Shown: positions 25,410 to 33,665 of the stretch, one piece after another | Numbering within the stretch: position 1 is the stretch's first letter | Layout of the letters: each line of letters starts with the position of its first letter | DNA from: Pseudomonas sp. MM223 | GTDB lineage: Bacteria > Pseudomonadota > Gammaproteobacteria > Pseudomonadales > Pseudomonadaceae | Length of the DNA stretch: 64,000 nt | Assembly (NCBI GenBank): GCA_947090765.1 | Contig: OX352322.1 | Span: forward strand, 1,569,501-1,633,500 | Direction of reading: 5' to 3' | Translations under genes and position numbers: made by a program | The notes under the pieces: generated by a model | Told to the model about the DNA's origin: nothing | Database searches by the model: none | The model's input: the letters and a program-made list of their open reading frames with translations, nothing else

Positions 25410-25438
25410 AGGTTATCCACAATAAATGTGGATAACCT
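25410..25438. promoter_or_regulatory. Perfect inverted pair of DnaA boxes
   Basis: AGGTTATCCACA (25410-25421) and TGTGGATAACCT (25427-25438) form a perfect 12-bp inverted repeat around ATAAA, each arm holding the consensus DnaA box TTATCCACA. It lies 18 bases upstream of the DUF1232 start codon. DnaA binding here could repress that gene or titrate the initiator. It is not near dnaA or oriC genes in this window. Confidence 0.65.
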
Positions 25439-25456
25439 GTTCCGCCTGGAGGCTCC

Positions 25457-25897
25457 ATGAGCGCACCTTGGAATTTTGCCCGTTTCCTGCCTTTGGCCGA
25501 GCGTCTGCTCAGCCGCGGTCGGCTGCCGGCCCTGCTGTTTGCCGTGGCCCGCAAAGGCCCGCGCATCGGCCAGCTGCGTGAGGACGTGAAACTGCTGCAG
25601 TCGCTATGCCTGGCGTGGTGGCGCGGCGAATACCGAGCCATCAGCCCCAAGGCGCTGGTCACCATCGTGGCCGGCCTGCTGTATTTCGTAAGCCCCATCG
25701 ATGCCATCCCTGACTGGCTGCTGGGCGTGGGTTTTCTGGATGACATCGCGGTGCTGGGCTGGGTGCTGAAGACAGTGGCCGACGAACTGGCGCGCTTCAA
25801 GGCCTGGCGCGACAGCCAATCACCCGAACGGCTGCGCGTGGTCGAACGGCTGCCGGCTACCCCTCAAGCGCTGGGGCTGGAGCGCAATACGCAGTGA
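25457..25897 (+). CDS. DUF1232 (YkvA-like) membrane-associated protein
   Basis: 146 residues; ATG 25457 with GGAGG 6 bases upstream. The DUF1232 core is at about residues 65-105, VSPIDAIPDWLLGVGFLDDIAVLGWVLK, with the conserved SPIDxIPD motif, framed by one or two hydrophobic helices (ALVTIVAGLLYFV). The family's biochemical role is unknown. An upstream region with basic and hydrophobic residues may lie along the membrane. The gene stands alone behind a DnaA-box palindrome. Confidence 0.85.
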   Translation: MSAPWNFARFLPLAERLLSRGRLPALLFAVARKGPRIGQLREDVKLLQSLCLAWWRGEYRAISPKALVTIVAGLLYFVSPIDAIPDWLLGVGFLDDIAVLGWVLKTVADELARFKAWRDSQSPERLRVVERLPATPQALGLERNTQ

Positions 25898-25921
25898 AAA
25901 CAGCCTGAACTGCACCTCAAC

Positions 25922-25950
25922 CGGACAGACCCCGGAGTTGGTAATATAAT
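25922..25950 (+). promoter_or_regulatory. Promoter of the XRE two-gene unit
   Basis: A perfect -10 box TATAAT (25945-25950), rare in this GC-rich genome, lies 17 bases after CGGACA (25922-25927; four of six with TTGACA in the GACA part). Confidence 0.65.
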
Positions 25951-25951
25951 T

Positions 25952-25996
25952 GGCATAAGGGTTATGCCTACGGATTACATGCTGTAATCCTTTTTT
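25952..25996 (+). promoter_or_regulatory. Tandem inverted repeats (operator candidate plus terminator-like hairpin) in the XRE leader
   Basis: Immediately after the -10 box, GGCATAA/TTATGCC (25952-25968, 3-base centre) is a perfect dyad placed where a repressor would block transcription. Next, GGATTACA/TGTAATCC (25972-25990, 3-base loop) is followed by six T, which looks like an intrinsic terminator 18 bases before the start codon. The first could be the autoregulatory site of the XRE protein; the second an attenuator or the terminator of the upstream gene. Confidence 0.6.
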
Positions 25997-26008
25997 AAGG
26001 GGTTTGTA

Positions 26009-26347
26009 ATGGGTATTCAGGTCATCAGCCGGGACGGTCAACCCGAGTACGCAGTCGTTCCCTGGGAGCAGTACCAGGCGCTGCTCAAGGCGGCAGGGCA
26101 GGCGCCTGCCGAGGCGGCTGTCAGCGAAGAGCCCGGCCCAGCTGCCGTGGCGCCATTACCGGCGTTTAGCGAAGTGGGGCAGATTCGCCAGGACAAGGGC
26201 ATTGCCCCTGAGCAACTGGCGCGCAATGTCGGGGTGAGCCCGGCGTATCTGGCCATGATCGAATCGGGCGAACGCCAGCCGGATGCTGCCATCCGCCGCG
26301 CCCTGGCCTGGCATCTGGGGGTGGCTGGCTGGAGCGAGCCATCATGA
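26009..26347 (+). CDS. XRE-family HTH regulator with Phd-like N-terminus
   Basis: 112 residues; ATG 26009, AAGGGG 7 bases upstream. Residues 1-27 (MGIQVISRDGQPEYAVVPWE, then a QYQALL helix) look like the first strands of a Phd/YefM-type antitoxin. After an alanine/proline-rich linker comes an XRE helix-turn-helix at about 55-105 (IRQDKGIAPEQLARNVGVSPAYLAMIESG). It overlaps the next gene by four bases (ATGA), so the two are translationally coupled. With the dyads at its own promoter, autorepression is likely. It resembles a toxin-antitoxin or phage-type regulator in layout, but the partner is not a known toxin. Confidence 0.78.
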   Translation: MGIQVISRDGQPEYAVVPWEQYQALLKAAGQAPAEAAVSEEPGPAAVAPLPAFSEVGQIRQDKGIAPEQLARNVGVSPAYLAMIESGERQPDAAIRRALAWHLGVAGWSEPS

Positions 26348-26712
26348 GCCAGGTCAGGATCAGCCGTCAGCACTGGGATAACCTGCTGGGCGAGCTTGAC
26401 CTGGCCCGTCGTCAACGTCACTTGCTGACCTACCGAGCGCTGATCGAACGCTTGCAACTGCCCAGCCCGGCCATGCAGACGCTGACCGCCGCGCTGGAGT
26501 ACCTGGCGGTGCTGGACGCCCGTGCCGAACAGCCGTTGCGCAGCTCGCTGGTGATCAGCCAGGGCGCCAGCCGTTTGCCACGTACCGGCTTCTTTGAGTG
26601 TGTCGAGCGGCTGGGGCGGTTTACCGGGCCGGTCGATGGCATGGAGGCAGCTTCCTGGCATGCATCCGAAGTGGTTCGGGTGTTTGAGTACAGCTACCCC
26701 GAAACAGCCTGA
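26344..26712 (+). CDS. Hypothetical protein coupled to the XRE regulator
   Basis: 122 residues starting at the ATG that overlaps the regulator stop codon. Mostly helical in the first half (LLGELDLARRQRHLLTYRALIERLQLPSPAMQTLTAALEYL), then a conserved-looking GFFECVERLGRF segment. No membrane segment, signal peptide or known toxin motif is seen. Coupling to an XRE gene suggests a two-component regulatory or toxin-antitoxin-like unit; the function is unknown. A REP pair begins 22 bases downstream. Confidence 0.65.
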   Translation: MSQVRISRQHWDNLLGELDLARRQRHLLTYRALIERLQLPSPAMQTLTAALEYLAVLDARAEQPLRSSLVISQGASRLPRTGFFECVERLGRFTGPVDGMEAASWHASEVVRVFEYSYPETA

Positions 26713-26733
26713 GTATCTACCAGGGATGCGGTG

Positions 26734-26853
26734 CTGTAGGAGCGGCCTTGTGCCGCGAAAGGGCCGCACAGCGGCCCCGTCAATCTATGCATCGGTGCTG
26801 AAATCCCGGGGCCGCCTTGCGGCCCTTTCGCGGCACAAGGCCGCTCCTACAGG
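26734..26853. repeat. REP pair, TTCGCGGCACAAGG type
   Basis: Inverted pair with outer ends CTGTAGGAGCGGCC and GGCCGCTCCTACAGG. The right unit supplies the TAG stop codon (26847-26849, minus strand) of the EAL gene, so that gene's last codons run into the repeat. Confidence 0.93.
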
Positions 26854-27785
26854 TAATGCACCGTCGATAGGGGCAGTGCATGCCTGTGAATCAAACCACA
26901 AGGCCTACCATCGGCATCAACCACCTCCAATGCATCCAGGTGCCGGTGTCGGCCAAACATCTCCAGCAACTGCCCGATCGTGGCATTCAAACGCACCGTC
27001 GGCTGTTCAGCCAACGGCAAACTCACCAGCGCCGGTAACGGCCTGCTTTCCCGCACCCCCTGCTCCTGCGGCCGCCCCAACAGGTAACCCTGCACCAGGT
27101 CCACCCCCATCTCGGTCAGCACCGCCAGCTCCTCCGCCAGCTCGATGCCTTCGGCAATTACCTGCGCCTTGGACGCGCGCGCGATCTGCAAGATAGAGCC
27201 AACGAACTCGCGCTTGAGCGGGTCGCGGTGGATGCCGTCGATGAAGTGGCGGTCGATCTTCACGTATTCAGGGCGCAGCTCCGACCACAGGCGCAAGCTC
27301 GAATAACCCGCCCCCAAATCGTCGAGGGCAATCGAGAAGCCCATGTCGCGGTAGTGGTGCAGGGCATTGGACAGCAGCTGGAAGTCGTCGGTCGGGGTGT
27401 GCTCGGTCAGCTCGATCACCACTCGGCTGGGCGGCAGGCCGACCTGCTCCAGCAGCTTCAGGGTGAGGCCGGAAGGGTAGTGTGGCTCCAGCAACGATTC
27501 GGGCGAGATGTTGAGAAACAGCTTGCCCTGCAGCTGCTGCTCGCTGAAGCGCCGGCAGGCACTTTCCCGGCAGGCGGCCTCCAGCTCGGTCAGGCGGCCG
27601 GCCTGGCGGGCGATGCTGAACAGGTTCAATGGCGCATGCAGCGGGCTGTTGGACGGCCCGCGGCTCAGCGCTTCATGGCCGAAAACCCGTTGTTCGCTCA
27701 GGCACATGATCGGCTGGAACAGACTGTGAATGCTGCGTTGAGCCAGGATGGCACTCAAGGCACTGAGCTGTTCGGCGACGGTCAT
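26847..27785 (-). CDS. EAL-domain cyclic-di-GMP phosphodiesterase, C-terminus cut by a REP
   Basis: 312 residues. EAL domain about 15-250 with the catalytic set complete: EAL at 38-40, Asn in FLNISPE, Glu in IELTEH, Asp-Asp in LDDLGAGYS, Lys in VKIDRHF, Glu in AEGIE and Gln in VQGYLLGRP. It should hydrolyse c-di-GMP. Residues 260-305 (ATIGQLLEMFGRHRHLDALEVVD...GLIHRHAL) look like the first half of a CBS module. Relatives of this layout often continue with a full CBS pair and a GGDEF domain; here the frame ends in a stop codon provided by the REP, suggesting a shortened protein. No membrane segment. Convergent with the XRE unit. Confidence 0.88.
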   Translation of the reverse strand: MTVAEQLSALSAILAQRSIHSLFQPIMCLSEQRVFGHEALSRGPSNSPLHAPLNLFSIARQAGRLTELEAACRESACRRFSEQQLQGKLFLNISPESLLEPHYPSGLTLKLLEQVGLPPSRVVIELTEHTPTDDFQLLSNALHHYRDMGFSIALDDLGAGYSSLRLWSELRPEYVKIDRHFIDGIHRDPLKREFVGSILQIARASKAQVIAEGIELAEELAVLTEMGVDLVQGYLLGRPQEQGVRESRPLPALVSLPLAEQPTVRLNATIGQLLEMFGRHRHLDALEVVDADGRPCGLIHRHALPLSTVHYL

Positions 27786-27797
27786 GACGTATTCCTG

Positions 27798-27832
27798 AAA
27801 ATGAAAGGGCCGGGCATCTGCATGCCCGGCCC
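27798..27832 (-). terminator. Intrinsic terminator of prc
   Basis: On the minus strand GGGCCGGGCAT pairs with ATGCCCGGCCC (plus-strand 27807-27832) with a four-base loop, followed by TTTCATTTT. It lies 71 bases after the prc stop and just before the EAL start codon. Confidence 0.85.
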
Positions 27833-27903
27833 CCGTATTTCACGACAGCGCGATGACTGTTTGATGACAGGTCACATTATTCTGCCATCACTGCCGCTGC
27901 GCC

Positions 27904-29985
27904 TTACTTCTTGGCCACCTTGGTACTGGCACTGAGGTAGTCGATCAGGATGCGACCGGTTTCGGACAAGTAGGCGTCGTCTTCCGGCTTGGTGTTTTCG
28001 TCCTCGACCGGCAGCGCGTCCTCGTCTTCCTTCTTCAGCTCTTTGAGCGGCTCTTCACCCTTGGCTTTGCGGCGGACGTTTTCCAGCGCCAGCTGCTTGG
28101 CCTCGATTTCGTCGTGGCGTGCACGGCGATCCTGCTCGTTGAGGCTGACGGTTTTTTCGGTCATCAGCTTCTGGGTCAGGGCAAGGCGGTCGCGAATGTA
28201 GGTGAACTCGGCATCCTTGTCGCTGCGTGCTTCATGCTGTGCCTTCAGCTGCGCCAGGTAAGGTTTGAACGGGTCGGCCGCCGGCTTGACCACCGGGCGG
28301 ATGGTGTCCCACGGCATGGCTTCGGGCAGGGCGCTCTCGCCGATTTCCTTGGTGTCGATGATCGACGGGTAGTCGATGTCCGGCAACACGCCCTGATGCT
28401 GGGTGCTCTGCCCGGAAACCCGGTAGAACTTGGCCAGGGTCAGCTTCAGCTCGCCATGGTTGAGCGGCTGGATGGTCTGCACGGTGCCTTTGCCGAAGGT
28501 TTGGCCACCGATGATCAGCGCGCGGTGGTAGTCCTGCATGGCGCCGGCGAAGATCTCCGATGCCGAGGCCGACAGGCGGTTGACCAGCAGCGCCAGTGGG
28601 CCCTTGTAGAAGGCACCCGGGTTTTCGTCTTCCAGCACGTCGACGCGGCCGTCGCTGTTGCGCACCAGTACGGTCGGGCCTTTTTCGATGAACAGGCTGG
28701 TCAGCTCGGTGGCTTCCTGCAGCGAGCCGCCGCCGTTGTTGCGCAGGTCGATGACCACGCCGTCGACTTTCTCTTTCTGCAGTTCGGTGAGCAGCTTCTT
28801 CACGTCACGCGTGGTGCTCTTGTATTCCGGGTCACCGGCGCGGTAGGCCTTGAAGTCAAGGTAGAAGGCCGGGATCTCGATGATGCCCAGCTTGTAGTCA
28901 CGCCCGTCCTGCTTGAGCTTGAGCACCGACTTTTTCGCCGCCTGCTCTTCAAGTTTCACCGCTTCACGGGTGATCGACACGATCTTGCTGGTCTGGTCGC
29001 TTGGTGCATTGCTGGCCGGGATGACTTCCAGGCGTACCACCGAGCCTTTCGGGCCGCGGATCAGCTTGACCACTTCGTCCAGGCGCCAGCCGACCACGTC
29101 GACCATTTCCTTGTTGCCCTGGGCTACGCCAATGATCTTGTCGGCGGGGGCCACCTGCTTGGTTTTGGCGGCAGGGCCAGCCGGCACCAGGCGCACGATC
29201 TTGACCTGGTCGTTGTCGCTTTGCAGCACTGCGCCGATGCCTTCGAGCGACAGGCTCATGTTGATGTCGAAGTTTTCGGCGTTGTCCGGCGACAGGTAGT
29301 TGGTGTGCGGGTCGTAGGACTGGGCGAAGGTGTTGATGTAGGCCTGGAAAATGTCCTCGGCACGGGTCTGGTCCAGGCGCGCCAGCTGGTTCTTGTAGCG
29401 CTTGGTCAGGGTTTCCTGGATCTGCTTGGGTTCCTTGCCGGCGATCTTCTGGCGCAGCACTTCGTCCTTGACGCGTTTGCGCCACAAGTCGTCGAGCTCG
29501 GCCTGGTCCTTCATCCACGGGGCGTCCTTGCGGTCGATCAGCAAGGTTTCCTTGGTAGTGAAGTCGATCTTGTCCACGCCTTTGTTCAGCTCGGCCAGGG
29601 CGAAGTCCAGGCGTTGCTTGACGCGGTCCAGGTAGCGTTTGTAGATGGTGAAGCCCGGGTCCAGGTTACCGCTTTTGAGGAAATCGTCGAATTGCGTTTT
29701 CCACTTGTCGAATTCGGCAATGTCGGCAGCGGTGAAGTAGCTGCGCGCCGGGTCCAGCAGCTTGATGTAGCTGTCGTAGATGATGACCGAACGGGCATCG
29801 TCCAGGGGCGGCTTGCTGTAGTGGTGGCGCTTGAGCAATTCCACCACGTTGAGGCTGGCGACGATCTCGTCGCGGTCCGGCTGCAGGCTGTCCCACTTGT
29901 TGGCGGCCGCCGCATTGCCGCCGAGCGTGAGGCTGCCCAGGCCGATCATTACAGCCAGGGCGGTGCTTGGGAGGAAATGCTTCAT
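27904..29985 (-). CDS. prc: Tail-specific (C-terminal processing) periplasmic protease Prc/Tsp
   Basis: 693 residues from ATG 29985 (MKHFLPSTALAVMIG, signal peptide ending near NAAAA); an in-frame ATG at 30018 would add 11 residues. An N-terminal helical domain (DPHTNYLSPDNAENF) is followed by a PDZ domain, about 225-300 (IVRLVPAGPAAKTKQVAPADKI), then the S41 peptidase domain with the catalytic Ser in SASASEIFAGAMQDY and Lys in FGKGTVQ. C-terminal DUF3340-like tail. It degrades periplasmic proteins with nonpolar C-termini and trims penicillin-binding and lytic enzymes. Single-gene unit with its own terminator, divergent from the quinone oxidoreductase. Confidence 0.95.
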   Translation of the reverse strand: MKHFLPSTALAVMIGLGSLTLGGNAAAANKWDSLQPDRDEIVASLNVVELLKRHHYSKPPLDDARSVIIYDSYIKLLDPARSYFTAADIAEFDKWKTQFDDFLKSGNLDPGFTIYKRYLDRVKQRLDFALAELNKGVDKIDFTTKETLLIDRKDAPWMKDQAELDDLWRKRVKDEVLRQKIAGKEPKQIQETLTKRYKNQLARLDQTRAEDIFQAYINTFAQSYDPHTNYLSPDNAENFDINMSLSLEGIGAVLQSDNDQVKIVRLVPAGPAAKTKQVAPADKIIGVAQGNKEMVDVVGWRLDEVVKLIRGPKGSVVRLEVIPASNAPSDQTSKIVSITREAVKLEEQAAKKSVLKLKQDGRDYKLGIIEIPAFYLDFKAYRAGDPEYKSTTRDVKKLLTELQKEKVDGVVIDLRNNGGGSLQEATELTSLFIEKGPTVLVRNSDGRVDVLEDENPGAFYKGPLALLVNRLSASASEIFAGAMQDYHRALIIGGQTFGKGTVQTIQPLNHGELKLTLAKFYRVSGQSTQHQGVLPDIDYPSIIDTKEIGESALPEAMPWDTIRPVVKPAADPFKPYLAQLKAQHEARSDKDAEFTYIRDRLALTQKLMTEKTVSLNEQDRRARHDEIEAKQLALENVRRKAKGEEPLKELKKEDEDALPVEDENTKPEDDAYLSETGRILIDYLSASTKVAKK

Positions 29986-30125
29986 GCTGATTCGACGTGG
30001 AGGCAATTGATCACGCATAGTAGGCCGTCTTTTCCGTTGCCGGTTCCATGGAACCGGGCAAATACTGCAAAAAGCCTGGGGTGTGCGTTCCCCAGGCCCA
30101 GTCATGATTCAACTATGGAGGCACT

Positions 30126-31089
30126 GTGAAGGCATTGCAAGGCGTTGACGGACATGTGGAGTGGGTCGAGGCCGAACGCCCGGCCTGTGACGCGGGCCAA
30201 GTGCGCATTCGCGTGGCTGCTGCGGGCCTGAACCGCGCTGATCTGCTGCAGATGAAAGGTTTGTACCCGCCACCGCCAGGCGCCAGCCCGTACATGGGCC
30301 TGGAGTGCGCCGGGGTGGTCGAGGAAGTGGGCCCCGGGGCCGACTGGCGCGTCGGTGACCGCGTTTGCGCGCTGCTGGCCAGCGGCGCCATGGCCGAGGA
30401 AGTGGTGGTTGATGCCCGTCATGTACTGCCGGTGCCCGAAGGGCTTAGCCTGCATGAAGCGGCAGCGTTGCCGGAGGTGTATGCCACCGCCTGGCTAAAC
30501 ATCTTCCAGCTGGGGGGCGTGAAGGCCGGCGAGAAGGTGCTGGTGCATGCTGGCGCCAGTGGCGTTGGCTCGGCGGCCATCCAGCTGTGCAAGGCATTTG
30601 GCAGCCCGGTGTGGGTCAGCGTCGGTTCGCCGGACCGCCTGGCCTATTGTGAAGCGCTGGGCGCTGCGGGTGGTGTGGTACGTAACGAGAACCTGGATGC
30701 ACTGGAAGGTTTCGGGCCGTTCGACGTCATTCTCGACCCGGTGGGCGCCAGCTACGGCGAGCTCAACCTCAAGCTGCTGGCCCGTGACGGGCGTTGGGTG
30801 ATCATTGGCCTGATGGGCGGGCGCAAGTTCGAGCTGGACCTGGCCCAGGTGCTGGGCAAGCGCCTGGAGATTACCGGCTCTACGCTGCGCAACCGTGATG
30901 ACGGCTTCAAGGCCGAGCTGCTGCGAGAGCCTGCAACAGCAGGTGTGGCCACTGTTTGCCGAAGGGCGTTTGTCGCCGCAACTGGTGGATACCTACCCGG
31001 TGGAGTTTGCCCAGGCGGCGTATGCCGAGCTTGAGACCAACCAGGTGTCGGGCAAGCTGGTGATGGTGATCGACCCTAGCCTGGTGTAA
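30126..31089 (+). pseudogene. qor: NAD(P)H quinone oxidoreductase (zinc-free MDR family) with +1 frameshift
   Basis: The first frame (30126 on) gives MKALQGVDGHVEWVEAERP, a GroES-like domain, then the nucleotide-binding AGASGVGSAAIQLCKA, and follows the PIG3/Qor family to LRNRDDGFKAELLRE (about residue 268). There the frame changes: one extra C near 30930 (GAG-C-CTG) shifts it. The next frame continues as LQQQVWPLFAEGRLSPQLVD to IDPSLV, ending at 31089. With one base removed the protein is about 320 residues, normal for the family. As given, the product would end 35 residues later in unrelated sequence. Either a recent mutation or a sequencing error. Confidence 0.85.
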
Positions 31090-31090
31090 A

Positions 31091-31200
31091 CAGGTCTGGC
31101 CCTATCGCCGGCAAGCCAGCTCCCACAGGTTCACCACAGGATTGAAGGCCTGTTACGGACCTGTGGGAGCCTGGCTTGCCGGCGATAGGGCCAGAACAGG
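31091..31200. repeat. REP pair, CGCCGGCAAGCC type
   Basis: Inverted pair directly after the quinone oxidoreductase stop and before the convergent HAD gene end (31212). It is the natural place for a two-way transcript end. Confidence 0.92.
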
Positions 31201-31211
31201 CACTACAAATT

Positions 31212-31865
31212 TCAGGCCCAGCTCAGGATGGGCCAGCCATTGGTCTGGGCATGCTCGCGCAACACCGCATCCGGGTTCACCGCATGCGGGTGATCCACCT
31301 TCAGCAACAGCGGCAGGTCATTGCGTGAGTCGGAGTAAAAACTCGCCCCCTCCAGGTTCTCCTGCTCCTGGTCCAGCCATTCCAGCAGCCGCGTGATCTT
31401 GCCTTCGCGGTAGGTCAGCACCCCGTGGGTCTTGCCCGTATACACCCCGTTCACCGCCTCCAGCTCGATCGCCAGGTATTCATCTACCCCCAGGCGCGCC
31501 GCAATCGGCCCGACCAGGTGCGTTCCCGAAGCGGAAATGATCAAAACACGATCCCCACGCTTGCGGTGCTCGGCAATACAGCGGCAGGCGTCGCCGTAGA
31601 TGATCGGCTCGATCACGTCCTCAACCCACGGTTCGACCAAATGCTCGACCTCCTCCAGGGTGCGCCCGGCAATCGGCTCCAGGCTGAAGGCCATATAGTC
31701 CTCCATCTGCAGGTGGCCCTTGCCATAGGCCTCCATCAGTTCATGGTCGCGGCGCAGGAATTCCTTGCCGTCGACCCAGCCCAGGCGGGCCATCTGTTCG
31801 CTCCACAGCGACGCACAGTCCCCGTGGATCAGGGTTTCGTCCAGATCAAAAATTGCCAATGCCAT
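31212..31865 (-). CDS. HAD-superfamily (subfamily IB, SerB-like) phosphatase
   Basis: 217 residues; ATG 31865 with GGAGA 10 bases upstream. Motif I FDLDETLI (Asp7 nucleophile, Asp9 acid), a helical cap about 20-90, motif II ISASGTH (Ser), Lys of motif III in the REGKITRLLEW region, and motif IV SDSRNDLPLL. This pattern is that of IB phosphatases such as phosphoserine phosphatase, which hydrolyse small phosphomonoesters. It is the last gene of an ABC importer operon (14 bases behind the ATPase gene), suggesting that it dephosphorylates the imported compound or its breakdown product (inference). Confidence 0.85.
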   Translation of the reverse strand: MALAIFDLDETLIHGDCASLWSEQMARLGWVDGKEFLRRDHELMEAYGKGHLQMEDYMAFSLEPIAGRTLEEVEHLVEPWVEDVIEPIIYGDACRCIAEHRKRGDRVLIISASGTHLVGPIAARLGVDEYLAIELEAVNGVYTGKTHGVLTYREGKITRLLEWLDQEQENLEGASFYSDSRNDLPLLLKVDHPHAVNPDAVLREHAQTNGWPILSWA

Positions 31866-31879
31866 TGTGTTGAATCTCC

Positions 31880-32869
31880 TTAAGCCACTTCCCGCAGCGC
31901 TGTGGGGTCGATCGACAAGCTAACCCGTTTTCCGTCCGCGTGCAGGTCGGCCGGCGAGCGGTTGAGCACGTCGACCACCAGTTCTACCTCGCGCACGTCT
32001 ACGCGGTAGCGAATCACATTGCCCAGCAGGCTGTGGCTGCGTACTTCGGCGTCCAGTTCGCCATTCACGCCCAAGGTGATCGACTCTGGGCGGATCGCCA
32101 GGCGGCTGGTGACCGGGCGTTGCAGCAGACGGCTGGCGCTGTCGGCGTCAAGCAGGTTGTAGTTGCCGATAAAGCCGGCAGCAAACAGGTCGACAGGTGC
32201 TGTGTAGAGGGTTTCGGCATCGCCGCTCTGCACGATACGCCCCTGGTTCATCAGGAAGATGCGGTCGGACAGGGTCAGCGCTTCTTCCTGGTCGTGGGTG
32301 ACGAAGATGGTCGTCAGCCCCTGCTCGCGCTGGATGGCGCGAATCTGCTCGCGCAGGTGTTTGCGAATACGCGCATCCAGTGCCGACAGTGGCTCGTCGA
32401 GCAGTAGCAGGCGCGGGCGGGTAACCAGCGAGCGAGCCAGGGCCACGCGTTGGCACTGGCCGCCAGACAACTGGTGCGGGTAGCGCCCGGCAAAGTTGCC
32501 CAGCTCCACCAGCGCCAGCACCTCGCGCACCCGGGCCTGGCTTTCGTCGGCCTTCACCTTTTGCATGCGCAGGCCAAAAGCCACGTTCTGTTCAACGGTC
32601 ATGTTGGGGAACAGCGCGTAGCTCTGGAACACCATGCCGATGCCACGCTTTTGCGGGCTCAGCGGCACGATGTCGTGGCCGTCGAGAAGGATCTGCCCGC
32701 TGTCTACCGGCGTGAGCCCGGCGATGCAGCGCAGCAGGGTGGACTTGCCGCAGCCGGACGGGCCTAGCAGGGTGACGAACTCGCCGCGTTCGATATGGCA
32801 GTCGATGTTCTCGAACACCGGGCTGCCGGCGTAGCTTTTCTGCAGTTTCTGTACGCTGACGAAGCTCAT
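31880..32869 (-). CDS. ABC importer ATPase (PotA/FbpC/PhnT-like)
   Basis: 329 residues. Walker A GPSGCGKST (36-44), Q-loop VFQSYALFP, signature LSGGQCQR (Cys where Gln is usual), Walker B LLLLDEPLSALD and switch HDQEEAL. A C-terminal TOBE-like beta domain, about 240-325 (LAIRPESITLGVNGE), is typical of polyamine/iron/2-aminoethylphosphonate-type importers. It energises the two permeases encoded just upstream; one base separates it from the preceding stop. Confidence 0.93.
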   Translation of the reverse strand: MSFVSVQKLQKSYAGSPVFENIDCHIERGEFVTLLGPSGCGKSTLLRCIAGLTPVDSGQILLDGHDIVPLSPQKRGIGMVFQSYALFPNMTVEQNVAFGLRMQKVKADESQARVREVLALVELGNFAGRYPHQLSGGQCQRVALARSLVTRPRLLLLDEPLSALDARIRKHLREQIRAIQREQGLTTIFVTHDQEEALTLSDRIFLMNQGRIVQSGDAETLYTAPVDLFAAGFIGNYNLLDADSASRLLQRPVTSRLAIRPESITLGVNGELDAEVRSHSLLGNVIRYRVDVREVELVVDVLNRSPADLHADGKRVSLSIDPTALREVA

Positions 32870-32870
32870 G

Positions 32871-33665
32871 TCAGGTCTTGTCCTTGTTCAGGCGGTTGGC
32901 GACCCAGGTCAGTACCAGCACAAAGGCGAAGTACGAGATCACCAGCGCGCTGTTGAAGTGGCCGCTGCTGTTGCGCATGTTGTTCAGGTACACCTGCAGG
33001 GTCTCGTAGCGGGTGCCGACCAGCAGGTTGGCGAATACGAACTCGCCGAACAGGAACGAGAACGACAGCAGCAGTGCCACCATCAGGCCCTTGCGCAGGT
33101 TTGGCAGCACCACCAGCAGCGCGGCCTGCCAGGTGCTGGCGCCAAGCAGCTGGGCGGCATCCATCAGGTCGCGCAGGTTGATCGCCTGCAGGTTGTTGGT
33201 AATGGCCCGGTACATGAACGGCAGGGCGATGGTGAAGTAACAACCGATCAGGATCCACGGCGTGCCGACCATGGCCATCGGCCCGCTGCCATACAGTTGC
33301 AGCAGCCCCACCGACGACACCACCGGCGGCACCGCGAACGGCAGCAGGATGAGGATGTTCATCAGCGCGTCGAGCCGCGGGAAGTGGTAGTGCACCACGA
33401 ACAGCAGCGGCAAGATCAGCACCACCGACAGCAGCAGCGCGCCCATGCACACCAGCAGTGACTGGCCGAAGGCGGCCAGGAAACGCGGCTCGCTCCACAA
33501 TGCCACGTACCACTTCAGGGTCAGGCCGCTGGGCAGCAAACTGGCCGACCAGCTGGTGGCCAGCGAGTAGAGCAGGGTGCCGGCCAGTGGCAGCAGCAGG
33601 ATCAGGAACAGCAAGTACACCACGACGCGGTGGTACCAGCCGCCAGAGCGGGCGTCAGCGCGCAT
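32871..33665 (-). CDS. ABC importer permease 2
   Basis: 264 residues with six membrane segments. ATG 33665, GAGGAG 7-9 bases upstream. The EAA-like loop reads LRDLMDAAQLLGASTWQAALLVVLPNLRKG, the contact with the ATPase. Of the PotC/FbpB second-half type. Its first 11 bases overlap the end of permease 1. Confidence 0.92.
   Translation of the reverse strand: MRADARSGGWYHRVVVYLLFLILLLPLAGTLLYSLATSWSASLLPSGLTLKWYVALWSEPRFLAAFGQSLLVCMGALLLSVVLILPLLFVVHYHFPRLDALMNILILLPFAVPPVVSSVGLLQLYGSGPMAMVGTPWILIGCYFTIALPFMYRAITNNLQAINLRDLMDAAQLLGASTWQAALLVVLPNLRKGLMVALLLSFSFLFGEFVFANLLVGTRYETLQVYLNNMRNSSGHFNSALVISYFAFVLVLTWVANRLNKDKT

Noticed and set aside
26009..26712. Known toxin-antitoxin family (HigBA, RelBE, Phd-Doc)
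   Set aside because: The first protein fits an antitoxin-like regulator, but the second lacks RelE/HigB/Doc motifs and the gene order is not diagnostic; left as an unknown coupled pair.
28114..30129. Plus-strand open frame of 671 codons opposite prc
   Set aside because: Antisense shadow with valine/aspartate/glutamine-rich repetitive composition; prc motifs are intact on the other strand.
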